From assembly GCF_027580225.2 (NCBI RefSeq), contig NC_073359.2, positions 8,980,001 to 9,044,000 on the forward strand: a stretch of 64,000 bases of DNA, written 5' to 3'. Origin of the DNA: Misgurnus anguillicaudatus (Eukaryota; Chordata; Actinopteri; Cypriniformes; Cobitidae). Shown piece after piece: positions 23,262 to 50,588 of this stretch (within the stretch, counting starts at the first letter, position 1; each line of letters opens with the position of its first letter). The translations under genes were made by a program, and so were the position numbers. Under the pieces are notes generated by a model. The model did no database searches. It worked only from the letters and a program-made list of their open reading frames with translations, and had not been told where the DNA came from.

Positions 23262-24785
23262 TTTAGAAAGAGATATTTTGACAATGTAAGTCCAAAAAGC
23301 TAGTCCCTCACGTGATTCATGGAGACTTTAGTTAGTTTAGTTAGAGGCAAAGAGCTGTGATTTTTCTTTATTAACAGTCAAAAAAAGCATTGATATACAA
23401 TATTTATATATCACACCAATGTAGGTCAGTGGCGAGGCTACATAAGGGCCAGGGTGGCACTTTGTAGAGTTCATTTGATTGGGCGGTGAATTATATCATG
23501 CAGGCATAGATAACTTATTGTTATTTTATTATTCACAAATCAACCACCTATGACTTGACAATTTCATTTCCTCAAGCCAATCATGGGCCCCCTAATCCCA
23601 CGGGCCCTGGGGCTTCAGCCCCACCTAGCCCTTATGTTAATCCGGCCCTGCTGTTTCTAAGTTCCCTGAGTTTCCTGTAGAGGCTGAGATGGTTACTCTT
23701 GAGTTCCCTGTGTCCTGTAGGTCAGCAAATATGGTCACTCTCAAGCTCCATAGACCCTCTGCCCTTGCCAAAATGGCCGTGCATGACTCCCATAGACTCT
23801 TTGCTCTGTCTAAGATGGCCGACTATGAACTCTCTGCCCTGATGACAATGAACCGGCAGTGAGTATTGCACAAACACAGGTATAAATACACAGACTAAAT
23901 GACAAACAGGTGGAATGAATCAGGTGACAACGATCAGAACAGAAACAAAACATGACATGGACTAACCGTGACATAACCCCCCCCTCAAAGAGTGGCTTTC
24001 AGACACCACCCAAACATAAACAAAAGTCTGTAGGGGTGAGTCTGGGGGGAGGGATGGAGGGCTTGGAGACCACGGCGGAAGTCGGGGCGAAGCCGGCAGG
24101 GCAGGGAGCCGGAATGAAACCGGCAGGGCAGGAAGCCGGAGGGAAACCGGCAGGGCAGGAAGCCGGGACTAAGCCGGAAAAAACGGTGCGGCCCACTCGG
24201 GAACCGACTCAGCTGATTCGTCCATCATGGGAGCCGACAGGGATTCGATTATCCCGGGAACCAACTCAAACCACCTCGGGGAAACGGACTCGTATGTGGC
24301 AGTGGCCACCCCGGGGAAAACATTGAGCGTGCCGACGGCCGTCCCAAGAGCATGGTGGTGATCAACCCAGGAACCGACCCAGAAGACTCGACCAATAGGG
24401 GAACCGACTCGCAGGAACAGGCTCACGTGAAGCGACGACCACCTCGGGGAATGAATCGGGCATGGTGACGGCCAGTTTGAGCCAAGCCTGGAGTTCCGAG
24501 CATTCCTTCTCCGTTAGCTCCAAGGGGCATCGGGGCTTTGCAGGTAGCGGGACCCGATGTCCACTACTCCCCCTCAAAAAAATATTAGGGGAAGCACTCC
24601 TCCGTGAACTTGCTGCGTCCTTGAATGGCCGGTTCATTCTGTCACGATGAGGAACAGGAGTAAGGACACAAGTGCAGAGTTCACAAAACATAAGGTCATT
24701 TAATAAAACATGAAATGTTTTGTATTATTGTGGTCTCATATGACTGCTCTCAAGATAGCGGATGCTCCCCTATGGCCGCAGCCTG
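23262..24785. repeat. Copy B-specific repeat block with GC-rich minisatellite
   Basis: Absent from copy A upstream of exon 1. It includes a repeat with CTAGCCCTTATG near 23630, then a segment with three imperfect copies of a 27-bp GC-rich unit (core CCGGCAGGGCAGGAAGCC) at about 24092-24176. It ends with a CTGTCACGATGAGGAACAGG block typical of fish retroelement-like repeats. The open frame at 23952-24326 derives from this and is not a recognised protein. Confidence 0.55.
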
Positions 24786-25020
24786 CAAAAAGTGGCGGGG
24801 CTACACATGAGGGTGTGGCTACATATGTTGCTCCACCTATAACTCATTTTCCCCATGGACAACATACAGTAGTGATAAACTGTTTATCTTAGTATATCAG
24901 AGTTATTACATTGTTTCACACAATTATCTATTAGTGAATAATGTATAGTCCTTATGTAGACCTGTAAATCAGCGGCATAATCATATAAGACTGTAAGATG
25001 CATTTTTAATGTCAATCAGT

Positions 25021-25464
25021 TAGGGCTGTAACGATTAATCGTGTGACCAATTAAAAATGTCTGAAATCGATTCTGAAATGCAAGGCTGCGATTCTGTGTT
25101 TCATGCACAGCTTGTACGTGTACTACGACATTTGGTCAGTAGGAAGTCCTTATCAATCTAAAATCATTATGAGTCTGAGTCATTTATAATGTGCATTAAA
25201 AAAGTAACACTCGTTAAACAAAAACATTCAAAATATTCTTTATTATCGTGAAAATACCTGAAACAATTTGAAGAACAGCGATATTAATATCCCTATAGCT
25301 ATTTCCTGAAATAGCGTTTGTAATGCTACTTCTTCTGTGGCACAAAGGGAGTTTCTGCACGAGAGCGCCCCCTGGCTTTGGGATGTGCCGGGATTTCACC
25401 ATAATTTGTTAAAATTCATTAATTAAGAAAATGCGCATTTTCACAATTAATCATTACAGTCCTA
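25021..25464. mobile_element. Non-autonomous hAT element
   Basis: Starts TAGGGCTGTAACGATTAATC and ends with its inverse (ATTAATCATTACAGTCCTA), flanked by the perfect 8-bp duplication CAATCAGT (25013-25020 and 25465-25472). Same family as 31063-31500. Confidence 0.92.
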
Positions 25465-25480
25465 CAATCAGTGCATATGT

Positions 25481-26654
25481 GCAGGGGTGCCACTAGCAAT
25501 TGTGTGCCCTATGAAAGAACATGAGGTTGGGTCCTCTACCACACGTGTGTTACTACTAATAGAAATGATCTTTAGGGGCCCCAATGGTGCGTGGGACCTT
25601 AGAATTAAATAATTCATAATATTGTGCATATTAAACAGATTAAAAGTCAAATAAGTTTAATGGATGCTTCTTTGATTTTGAGGTTGCATGCAAAATCCAT
25701 TTGGGTTAAAAAAACAAGGGGGCATGTGCCCCCTCAGTTTGAATGGGCATGATGTATGATATCTCTGGTAGGATTCACAGACTTAAAGCAGTCATTGCAT
25801 GCAGAGGATAGGCAACAATCCACTATGCATGACTACCTTAACTTGGAAATAATGACTGTCCAAAACATTACATGGTTGAAAGGGCCTTTGTAATGTTTAC
25901 ATCATTTACTTAAAATAAGACTTTATGCTTTTCACAATGTTTTATTAATTTTCTGTAAACTTTTAACAATTGTTTTTTAAGTGTAATACCACATAGTTGT
26001 TAAGCTGTTCATTTTCATGTTTTAAATAAGGTAAACAGGTGATTAAACATGTATCATTACTTTCCTCTATGTCAATAGAAAAGGTGCTAGATTTGCTGTG
26101 TGCAAAATCGATGCATGTAAATAAATGCATTACGAAAATGACAATCAAAAATAAGATAATTTCTAAAAATGTTCTCCACAAAACCTCTACTCTTTTTATT
26201 TACAGCATGTTGGTTTATTTACATTTGTATCAATGAAGAGATGAAAGTTCATGCTGCTTAAAACAGTATTTGTAAGTGCGAAATGTCCATAGTGCAATGT
26301 GCTAAACAACTCAAACTATAATTTATGCATATACAAAAAGCTCATATTTACAAGACATTCAGTGTAACTACAGAGAACAATACCTCAAGGCACAATTTCG
26401 CTCACATATTCGGGACGGTTTCATTACCTAAAATAGCCTACACCTACATACAGTACCTACGTGTGGCATTTTTTGTTTTTCGTAAAAAAGTCACAACTTC
26501 GACATGCATTTCAATTGAACAGTCAGTCGATTTTTCACTATAGACAATGTAATACAAACACATCAACATACTCAAACTCTCTTACTAAATGACTTCTGGT
26601 GAATGAATGTTTCTGTGCTATTTCTTGTAGCCTCATCCAGCACAATGGTGTATG
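25481..26654 (-). other. wdr47 3' UTR and downstream spacer
   Basis: From 26654 down to about 25920 lies the probable wdr47 3' UTR. An AATAAA signal on the minus strand is at 25946-25941 (TTTATT on plus). Below it, 25481-25745 contains a repeat fragment with GGGGGCATGTGCCCCCTCAG. No other gene seen. Confidence 0.55.
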
Positions 26655-42549
<15,895 letters not shown>

Positions 42550-43050
42550 CTACAAATCTGCCCACATGACACAATACGGTTTGAGTGCACTTGGCATGGT
42601 GGTTAGAAAGTATGAAGACTTTTAAATTGTATAATAAGCTTACTTGCACACATAAATTGTATAATGCATATTGATCATATTGTGAACCACCATCAATGAC
42701 TGCCACCAATCGCAATTAATTTCCAAACGCACTATTATGACAATAAAACCTTTTAAAGTCTTAATTAATTATGCATGCTCGTAGTTGCATGCAAGCTACG
42801 CCAACAACTTGTACCTTGCAGTCCTGTCAGCAAGAGAGTATCACATGTGCATAATGCAACACACGCACAGCATTGATGAGTATTAAGCTATGCACTCCAA
42901 TCCGATCGTTTTATTTACTAATGCATTTACAGCATGCAAGCACAAACTGTCATTTTGGCTGATCCACGTTTATAAACATTACGCATGTCCGACGCAAACA
43001 TGTTAGGTTGCATGTGTGTGTCCGTGCGTGCAGCGTTTCCAAAACCTTAC

Positions 43051-43272
43051 CTCAAATCAATATGTGGCCAAATGCGTCTTAATTATTCCTTGGAAATGCG
43101 GATTAATGTTCAGCTCAGCGTCCTGTCAACGTGCGTTGCGTTTATCTCGACAATGACCTGCATGTCCCCACCCACTTTCCGCCTGTCTCACCCAGCCAGC
43201 ATCACCATCAGCAGCAGCAGAGGGCGGAGAGGCGCGCTGGTCCGGTCACACCCACTATTAAGCGCCTCTTTG
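43051..43272 (-). promoter_or_regulatory. wdr47: Probable wdr47 5' non-coding exon and promoter region
   Basis: On the minus strand TTGATTTGAG is followed by the donor GTAAGG at 43050. The first coding exon has only about 11 nt of leader before an AG acceptor (CATTCAG near 42495), so a 5' UTR exon is needed upstream. The stretch 43170-43260 is the locally GC-rich part (AGGGCGGAGAGGCGCGC). The transcription start is not determined. Confidence 0.45.
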
Positions 43273-43289
43273 CATTGTACTCATGTTTT

Positions 43290-43564
43290 GCCAATTTTTT
43301 CAAAGATCTTTGTACCCAATAATTATTTGTAACCCCTTGTATTGTCAACATTGTTAAAAAGCATTATTTATTTATTTTTACCATTATTTATTTTCCCTTT
43401 TTAATTCCGTTTTTTTTTTTTTTTTTCATTATTTTTATTATTTAATTGATTTTCATATTTGAACTGTAACTGGTTATGGTGCAATGTGTCTGCCTTTGAG
43501 AATTGTAGTTTTTTTTTTTTTTTCTTATTGCAGGCCTGTTTTTGTATGTACATTTGACATTCCA

Positions 43565-43601
<37 letters not shown>
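43290..43601 (+). mobile_element. Retroposed sequence with poly(A) tail and 17-bp target duplication
   Basis: The flanks CATTGTACTCATGTTTT (43273-43289 and 43602-43618) are identical. The insert ends ATTCCAATAAA merging into a 35-A tail. This is a hallmark of LINE-driven insertion. The body has T-rich tracts and no recognisable coding part, so it may be a 5'-truncated LINE or the 3' end of a messenger RNA. Confidence 0.85.
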
Positions 43602-43602
<1 letters not shown>

Positions 43603-43627
43603 ATTGTACTCATGTTTTTGAATGTAT

Positions 43628-43733
43628 GCCGCGCTGCGCAGACGTTATGACATCACAGCACCGCGAGAGCTGACAGATCAGATAGCGTTCGAATAGCTCT
43701 CGCGGTGCTTCGATGTCATGCCTGCGCAGCGCC
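43628..43733. repeat. GC-rich hairpin, about 42-bp arms
   Basis: Left arm 43628-43672 and right arm 43693-43733 are inverted (GCGCTGCGCAG, then ATGACATC, then AGCACCGCGAGAGCT on both), with a 20-bp loop. The arms contain TGACATCA-like and TGCGCAG motifs. Probably the end pair of a small MITE. Confidence 0.7.
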
Positions 43734-43740
43734 ACATTTA

Positions 43741-44380
43741 AATATTTTTAAAGGCACAAAACAGTTTGGTGGTCTGCTCTGTGTACCTGGATTGTCATTT
43801 TACAACTTGTGTGAAATACACCACGACTGATTGTTCTTGTGGTTCAATACATTGAAATGGTGACGGACTTCGAATTATGTTGTGTTATTTAAAGAGCTTT
43901 AGGATGCACTGTGACTGTCCCTTTTAATTTTGTATTATTTGTTGACAAAGGAATTCAGAAATTTGAATCTTGAATTATGAGTAAAGACAGATTTTTATGG
44001 TGTTAAGTAGATGTTACTCGAAATGTTTATTTTATCAGAGATGCGTGAAAACTTTAACCTCCATAAGTAATAATGGATGTGAAACGACCACCACCTAGCG
44101 GTGGTATCTGGCCAGGGCAGACTTAGGGTTGTGACGTAACGACAGATCGCGCACGAACACGCGCTTACATTTTAATGGGCACTTAAAAAAATAATGGCCA
44201 CAGCCCACATCTGTAATTAATTAAAGTTTTACAATAATAGTACAAAATTGATAGTAATAACATTATTACTGTCTAAATTTAATAAATTTCGATAAAAAAG
44301 TGCAAAGTAGATTTTCCTGCATTTTAGAAAATTAAAGGAACAAAAATGTTAGGAAAAAAATTAAAAAATGGCATAAACCT
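43741..44380. other. Spacer, nothing recognised
   Basis: AT-rich sequence between the hairpin and the AT minisatellite; a short CCACCACCTAGCGGTGGTA palindrome is at 44089-44107. Confidence 0.5.
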
Positions 44381-44384
44381 ATTT

Positions 44385-45815
44385 TATATTATTATATTTG
44401 CAATATCGTTTATTATATTTAGTTACATTTTTGTATTTTATTTTATTTTATTTTATATTATTATATTTGCTATTTTTTATAATATTTTTATGTATTGTCA
44501 TATTTTATCATATGTTTATATTATTATATCTATTATATTGTTTATTATATTTTGTTAAACTGTTGTATTTTATTATATTTTATATTATTATATTTGCAAT
44601 ATTGTTTATTATATTTTGTTAAATTGTTGTATTTTATTATATTTTATATTATTATTTTGTTATATTTTATCATATGTTTATTATATTTGCTATATTGTTT
44701 TTTATATTTTGTTAAATTGTTGTATTTTATTATATTTTATATTATTATTTTTGTTATATTTTATCATATGTTTATTATATTTGCTATATTGTTTATAATA
44801 TTTTGTTACATTTATTATTATATTTTATATTATTATATTTGCTATATTGATTATTATATTTTGTTGTATTTTGTTATATTTTATATTACCTATATTGTTT
44901 ATTATATTTTATCATATGTTTATTATTATATTTTGTTAAATTGTTGTATTTTATTTTATTATATTTTATATTATTATATTTGCTATTTTGTTTATTATAT
45001 TTTGTTGTATTGCTATATTTTATCATATGTTTATATTATTATATCTGTTATATTGTTTATTATATTTTGTTAAATTGTTGTATTTTATTATATTTTATAT
45101 TATATTTGCAATATTGTTTATTATATTTTGTTAAATTGTTGTATTTTATTTTATTATATTTTATATTATTTTATTTGCTATATTGTTTATTATATTTTGT
45201 TAAATTGTTGTATTTTATTATATTGCATATTATATTTGCAATATTGTTTATTATATTTTGTTAAATTGTTGTATTTTATTATATTTTATATTATTATTTT
45301 TGTTATATTTTATCATATGTTTATTATATTTCCTACATTGTTTATTATACTTTGTTACATTTATTATTATATTTTATATTTTTATATTTGCTATATTGTT
45401 TATTAAATTTGTTGTATTTTATTATATTTTATATTAGCTATATTGTTTATTATATTTTATCACATGTTTATTATATTTTGTTAAATTGTTGTATTTTATT
45501 ATATTTTATATTATTATATTTGCTATATTGTTTATTATATTTTGTTATATTGTATCATATGTTTATATTATTATATCTGCTATATTGTTTATTATACTTT
45601 GTTAAATTGTTTTATTTTATTTTATTACCATTTACATTTGCTATATTGTTTATTATATTTGTTACATTTTTTATTATATTTTATATTATTATATTTTCTA
45701 TATTGTTTATTATATTTTATCATATGTTTATATTATTATATTTGCTATGTTGTTTATTATATTTTGTTAAATTGTTATATTTTATTATATTATATTATAT
45801 TTGCTATATTGCTTA
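44385..45815. repeat. AT-rich tandem satellite, about 1.4 kb
   Basis: Variable units of about 50-110 bp built from TATATTTGCTATATTG, TTTATTATATTTTG, TTAAATTGTTGTATT and TTATATTATTATA are repeated some 20 times; a short outlier lies at 45995-46075. Long open frames rich in Tyr, Ile, Leu and Cys on the plus strand result from the lack of stops in the unit, not from a protein. Confidence 0.9.
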
Positions 45816-46335
45816 TATGTTGTCCTCATATTTCTGCAGCATCATTATTTGTTCATACAGTATTTTCAGTGGTGATACATTAATGTTTCTGCTGTGACAG
45901 GTGAGAGTCTTGTCCTCTTGGTATCTCCACTGCTTTTAGACTCACTGATGCTTCACATAAGTGTGAACCAGGAGCAAATATATTTGTAAGATAGTTATAT
46001 TTTATAATAGTTTTATAACTGCTATATTGTTTATTATATTTTATTATTATTTTGTAATATTGTTTATTACATATGGGATTTTTTTTTAATTTTTGTGCAA
46101 GTAAAAATATGTTTGTACAATTTTTGTGTAAATAGTAATCTATTTTTATGCTAAAATAAGTTTGAGCATGAAATTTTTTTTTTTTTTGTATTTAGCATTT
46201 GTGTTTTCTATAGAGTTTTTTACATGAAACATTTTTTCAAGAACAAAGGGCATCATTATAAGTTTTTTTTAAGTAAATATAAAAATAAATGTTTTTGTGT
46301 AATCCTTTTGTGATAGTGTGTTTTTTTCAAAAACG

Positions 46336-46722
46336 TTAAAGGAAAACACCAACATTTTTCAATATTTTAATATGTTCTTACCTCAACTTACAGCGCTTCT
46401 TGAATGTGTTAGCATTTAGCCTAGCCCCATTCATTCCTATGGCTCCAAACAAAAGTTTTATTTTGTGCCACCATACTTACTCGTGTAACTATTCATGTAA
46501 CAGTCTTTAAATAGGAAAAACATGGAAGCGTTAGGTGGCTTCTAAATTTATCACTGTTTGGATCCTAAGGAATGAATGGGGCTAGGCTAAATGCTAACAC
46601 ATTCACGATGCGCTGTACAAAGATTAAGTTAGCGCATTGAATAAATATAGGTATGTATTAATTAGTCTAAGTTTAGGTAAGAACATAGTAAAATATTGAA
46701 AAACTGTGGTGTTTTCCTTTAA
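46336..46722. mobile_element. Foldback MITE with TTAAAGGAAAACACCA ends
   Basis: The left end is mirrored by TGTGGTGTTTTCCTTTAA at the right. Inner arms GCATTTAGCCTAGCCCCATT and AATGGGGCTAGGCTAAATGC are exact inverted repeats. Confidence 0.9.
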
Positions 46723-48161
46723 TGATAATACATTTGCTGTTAAGTTTTATTTGAAGAGACATCAATTACAGTCAATGATCTGAGTCTGACAATGCAGTGT
46801 ACAATAAAACTCAAAAGACAAAAAAAGAGGCCATGCAAAACTTTATTGAATGCAATTAAAATTTGACATGTTATTTTAGCATTATGACAGCACAGAACCT
46901 GAAATGAAAGAGAGAGAGAGAGACGTGCTGAAGAGATCAGAGTTCACACACTGTACAATGGTCTACCATGCTTATTTAAATAACCTGAAATGGCCAAATA
47001 ACTCAACCAAGATAGTATGTTAACAGTTGTACTTTTTTAATAGGCTAAAACTTATGAGTCTACTGAGTACTGCGGAGCTGTGCACATTTGTCCATTTCAA
47101 AACACTCATACATCCCTTCAGCTAATCAACAAATTTGATTTATTGGAAAACAGGTGTGTTAAGTGTTTGAACGGCAAGCACCAATAAACAGCATTTCAAT
47201 ACTGCAGTGGAAAACTACTGGGAAAATGGCTTTTAATAAGCAGGAAAGGAAGGCATCAAACGCCTCTACCCGTATAGCCACATTCTGCCCTAAAACAATT
47301 AAGGGGGAATGTTAACATATGTGACCCTGTCTGTGAAATCCAGGCTAAAGTCTCATAATCGAATTATTGACATGACCTCACTCAGTCAATATTAAAGATA
47401 TCAAGATTATATTTTCACAGGATGTTCTTTACATTATGTAAGATGATTTTCACAGGCAAGGTCAAATATTATGATTGATAACGTCACATAAACTCCAGCA
47501 AAACGCGACATAACCAAGTCAAAATGTAAAATTTACCATTCAAAGTTTTTTAGCCCTCAGTTGCAACATTTTGCACACATTATTGAAATGGCTCCAACAA
47601 TCATCTAAAATATATTTTGGCAAACTGCTTCTTAACACTTTTGTGTTTTCGAGGATAATAGTGTAACATACTTCAAACCAGTCATATCGAGAATACACAG
47701 CAAATATTTTTGAAAATGATTTTGACTTTATAATAGTAAACAAGACTTAAAAAGTTGGCATGTTCAGGCTCTTTTACGTAACGCTTCATCTCGACGAAAA
47801 GTGATGGAATGTGTAAGCAGTAAAAATACTGCTAGCAAATAAAGTAGATAATGTGATTTTTTTTTCGTTTTCCAACCTCTGAATTTTATGATACGATACC
47901 ATATGTAATAATCATAATTATTAGCTGTGATTGAAAAAGATCAGGATCATTGTTGAAGTAGTTCTTTGACCACAGTATTACAAAGTTTTACGTGTTGTCT
48001 TTGACACTGGTGATCAGTGTTGGGGTAACGCATTACAAGTAACGCGCATTACATAATAATATTACTTTTATGAAGTAACGACTAAAGTAACGCATTACTT
48101 TATAAATGTACACTTTGATATTTAAGGTACTTTTTTAATGCAAGTAATGCAAGTTACTTTT

Positions 48162-48852
48162 TACTGAGCCCCTAAGGCAGTGCTTCTCAAATAGTGCGGC
48201 GGGACCCCCAGGGGGGGCTCGAATCGACACCAGGGGGGGCGCGCAAGACCCCAGGGAAAATACTTTTTCAGGAAGTGATTTTTAAAGACATTACACCCCA
48301 ATCCCGCTGTAAACCGCTTGTGTTATTTATTGATTATATTTCATTTTTCAGTATCAAATGGTCAAAAAATATTATACTTTAAATAAGGATTGATTTTTTA
48401 TTTCAAGCAAATTGATGCATTTTATGTCTTTTCTGTTACAGACTAAAAAACAATGTTAATAAAGTTATTGTAAGTTGATCGATATTTCTTTTTTTTGTTT
48501 TCTTTTTGTGTTTTCTCAATATTAATAAGGATACAATGTTTTGCAGATGTGTAATTTTATAGACAAATTATACTATTTAAAGTCGCGGCGGAGAGTTAGG
48601 GGGGGCGCGAAATGTTTACTTCTTCTTAGGGGGGGGGGCATGACAGAAAATAATTGAGAAGCACTGCCCTAAGGTGACATTGAAGTAAAAAAAATTAAAT
48701 TTCTCTTTAAATCTAAAGTTTTTCCTCATGCGAAACCTTAGTTTAATTAAATAAAGTTTAGTTTCGCCGCGTGCACACGTGAAACTATCACGTGCGCACG
48801 CGAAACTAAACTTTATTTAATTTTTGCTCCATGTCCTATTAGGGGCTCCGTA
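48162..48852. mobile_element. MITE with TACTGAGCCCCTAAGG ends, interrupted
   Basis: Left end TACTGAGCCCCTAAGG, right end CCTATTAGGGGCTCCGTA (inverse). The interior near 48755-48820 has GTTTAGTTTCGC, CGTGCACACGTGAAAC and CACGTGCGCACGCGAAAC, followed by CTTTATTTAATTTTTGCTCC. It is the less expanded relative of the minisatellite-bearing element at 51146-52717. The hAT element at 48178-48666 sits in its left end. Confidence 0.8.
48178..48666. mobile_element. Non-autonomous hAT element (CAGTGCTTCTCAA ends)
   Basis: Ends CAGTGCTTCTCAA and TTGAGAAGCACTG with the perfect 8-bp duplication CCCTAAGG (48170-48177 and 48667-48674). G-tracts near 48215-48240 and 48600-48638. Confidence 0.92.
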
Positions 48853-48914
48853 ACTTTTCAGTTTAATTAAATCAAATTTAAAATTAAATAATGTACTGAA
48901 TTAAACTGAACATA

Positions 48915-49382
48915 TTAAAGGGGACAGAGAATGAAAAACCATTTTTACCTTGTCTTTGTTGAATAATGGTAGTCTACCCGCATTCACAAACATACAACAA
49001 GTGCTAAACATGCTAAACATCTCAGTCTCATAGAAATTCCTCTTTTAGAAATGTCAGCCAGAAAACAGCCCAATCTGAAAAACTGATGCTTATGACATCA
49101 CAGGCATCTAACTGCCCATCCACTTTAAAATAATTGGCTACATTTTTTGAGTGGCAGCAAAGTCAGCCAATCAGTAATGAGAGTGCAAGTTAAGCCAGTA
49201 GGGGGAGCCAAATAGGTGCAAAACCACTTGTTTGAAATCCCCCACCCTAATAGAGCTATCTGAGAGAGGTTTTTAGGAAGCTTCTAAGGCATTACAAACC
49301 CAAACAAAAAATTTTTTGTCTACATGTCACATCACAGAACAAGGATAAATACTCCGTTCAACCATTCTATGTCACCTTTAAT
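48915..49382. mobile_element. MITE with TTAAAGGGGACAGAGAATG ends
   Basis: The left end is mirrored by CATTCTATGTCACCTTTAA. 468 bp, no coding; nested in 48015-49648. Confidence 0.82.
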
Positions 49383-50588
49383 GTTGAGTTACGCACTATG
49401 TGCGCCTGAGCGCGAACAGTTTGAGTCAGAAACGGATATGGCAGGCCAGAGCTATCATAAAAACACTTGCAACGCCTAAAAGAGATCAAGCCTCAGCCAA
49501 GTAAGAAAAAGTAATGCAAAATTAACTTAAAAGTAACATAAGCATTACTTTCCATGAAAAGTAACTAAGTAACGCAATTAGTTACTTTTTTGGGGAGTAA
49601 CTTAATATTGTAATGCATTACTTTTAAAAGTAACTTTCCCCAACACTGCTGGTGATGTTGCTAAGTCACATGATAAGACATTTATTTATCGTCATCCATG
49701 AAGCTAAAATGGAAATACTGTTTCCGCAATTCAGTTCAGCACAATCGAATACTCATTAGCCTAATGTTTGCACCAACAATCATAAACGAATACAACAGAA
49801 AAGTTTGGCTTTGTAATCCCCGGCCTTAAGGCCCAAAATAGATGATAAATACGATTTAAAAAGATCATAATGCTGAATTAAGAACATTACCATCGGTCGG
49901 TTAAAAAACAACCAAAAAAAAAATATACATAAAAGCAAATACACCTACTGGAACGAAATTAAATAAATTCACAATCCTGCTGTGAATCAATGCCAATAGA
50001 GTTCAAGAAGTTGAAAACCCATCAAAAGTGGGTCATTTCTGCAAACAATATTACTCACGGCACATTACCACACTGATTTATGTGTATATTAAATACGACA
50101 TAGCTCGCCAAGAAGGCTCCCTTACGTTAGATATGAAACCAATACAATCACAAGCTATGAACGCAAGACCCTTTCGATAAGCAGCCGTACAATCATATAA
50201 CAACAGTCGTAAAAATACAAACACAAAAAAAAACAGGAAACAAAATCAACATAAGGCCACAAATGTGCGAGAATTCTGTACAAAAACGAAATAACATTCA
50301 GTGCTTTAGTGTACCAACTTAAAATAACAGGACGTCCGTGACAATGTTTCATTGTTTTGTTTTTTGGCACATAGAATTTAAATGTGATACGTAAAACGAT
50401 GTCTCGGGTGCCAGACACATGAATGCGACTCATTTGCCACCCTTCAGAGTTTTACATTCCAGTTGTGCATAAAACGTGCGTGTCCTTATTGAGCGGAGGC
50501 TAACTAGTTCGGACGGAAGATTGTAAAAAGTTTCCAGTACGTACGAAGAAGTGCATCTAGAAAGCGTTCGAACAGACGTCAAGAAACA

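Larger units (their letters stand above)
13653..25480. repeat. Tandem duplication unit B (clcc1-like copy B, expanded)
   Basis: Second copy of the 5926-12210 unit in the same orientation. It has grown from about 6.3 to 11.8 kb through insertions at 13731-17945, about 19770-20970, 21355-21662, 22033-22344, about 23262-24785 and 25021-25464. Confidence 0.85.
48015..49648. mobile_element. hAT-like MITE (CAGTGTTGGGG ends) carrying nested elements
   Basis: Left end CAGTGTTGGGGTAACGC and right end TTTCCCCAACACTG. It is flanked by the perfect 8-bp duplication CTGGTGAT (48007-48014 and 49649-49656). Its interior GTAACGCATTAC repeats are interrupted by elements at 48162-48852 and 48915-49382. Confidence 0.9.
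46830..50588 (-). other. camsap2: Probable camsap2 3' UTR region
   Basis: Downstream of the camsap2 stop (50589). AATAAA signals on the minus strand lie near 49690-49680 and at 46847-46842 (followed by GTTTTGCATGG), so the UTR is about 0.9 or 3.8 kb. The longer form would include the nested transposons at 48015-49648. 49657-50588 has no repeats I recognise and looks like unique UTR. A GAGAGAGA tract is at 46907-46921. Confidence 0.45.

Noticed and set aside
23952..24326. 124-codon frame with KPAGQ repeats
   Set aside because: Arises from a short 27-bp GC-rich tandem repeat in a dispersed repeat; no evidence of a gene.
44346..45897. Long Tyr/Ile/Leu/Cys-rich frames up to 192 codons
   Set aside because: Near-pure AT tandem repeat lacks stops in several frames; composition is not protein-like.
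48700..48850. Tandem CACGTG-like E-boxes as a regulatory cluster
   Set aside because: They are part of the repeated core of the MITE family that also forms the minisatellite, so a regulatory reading is not needed.
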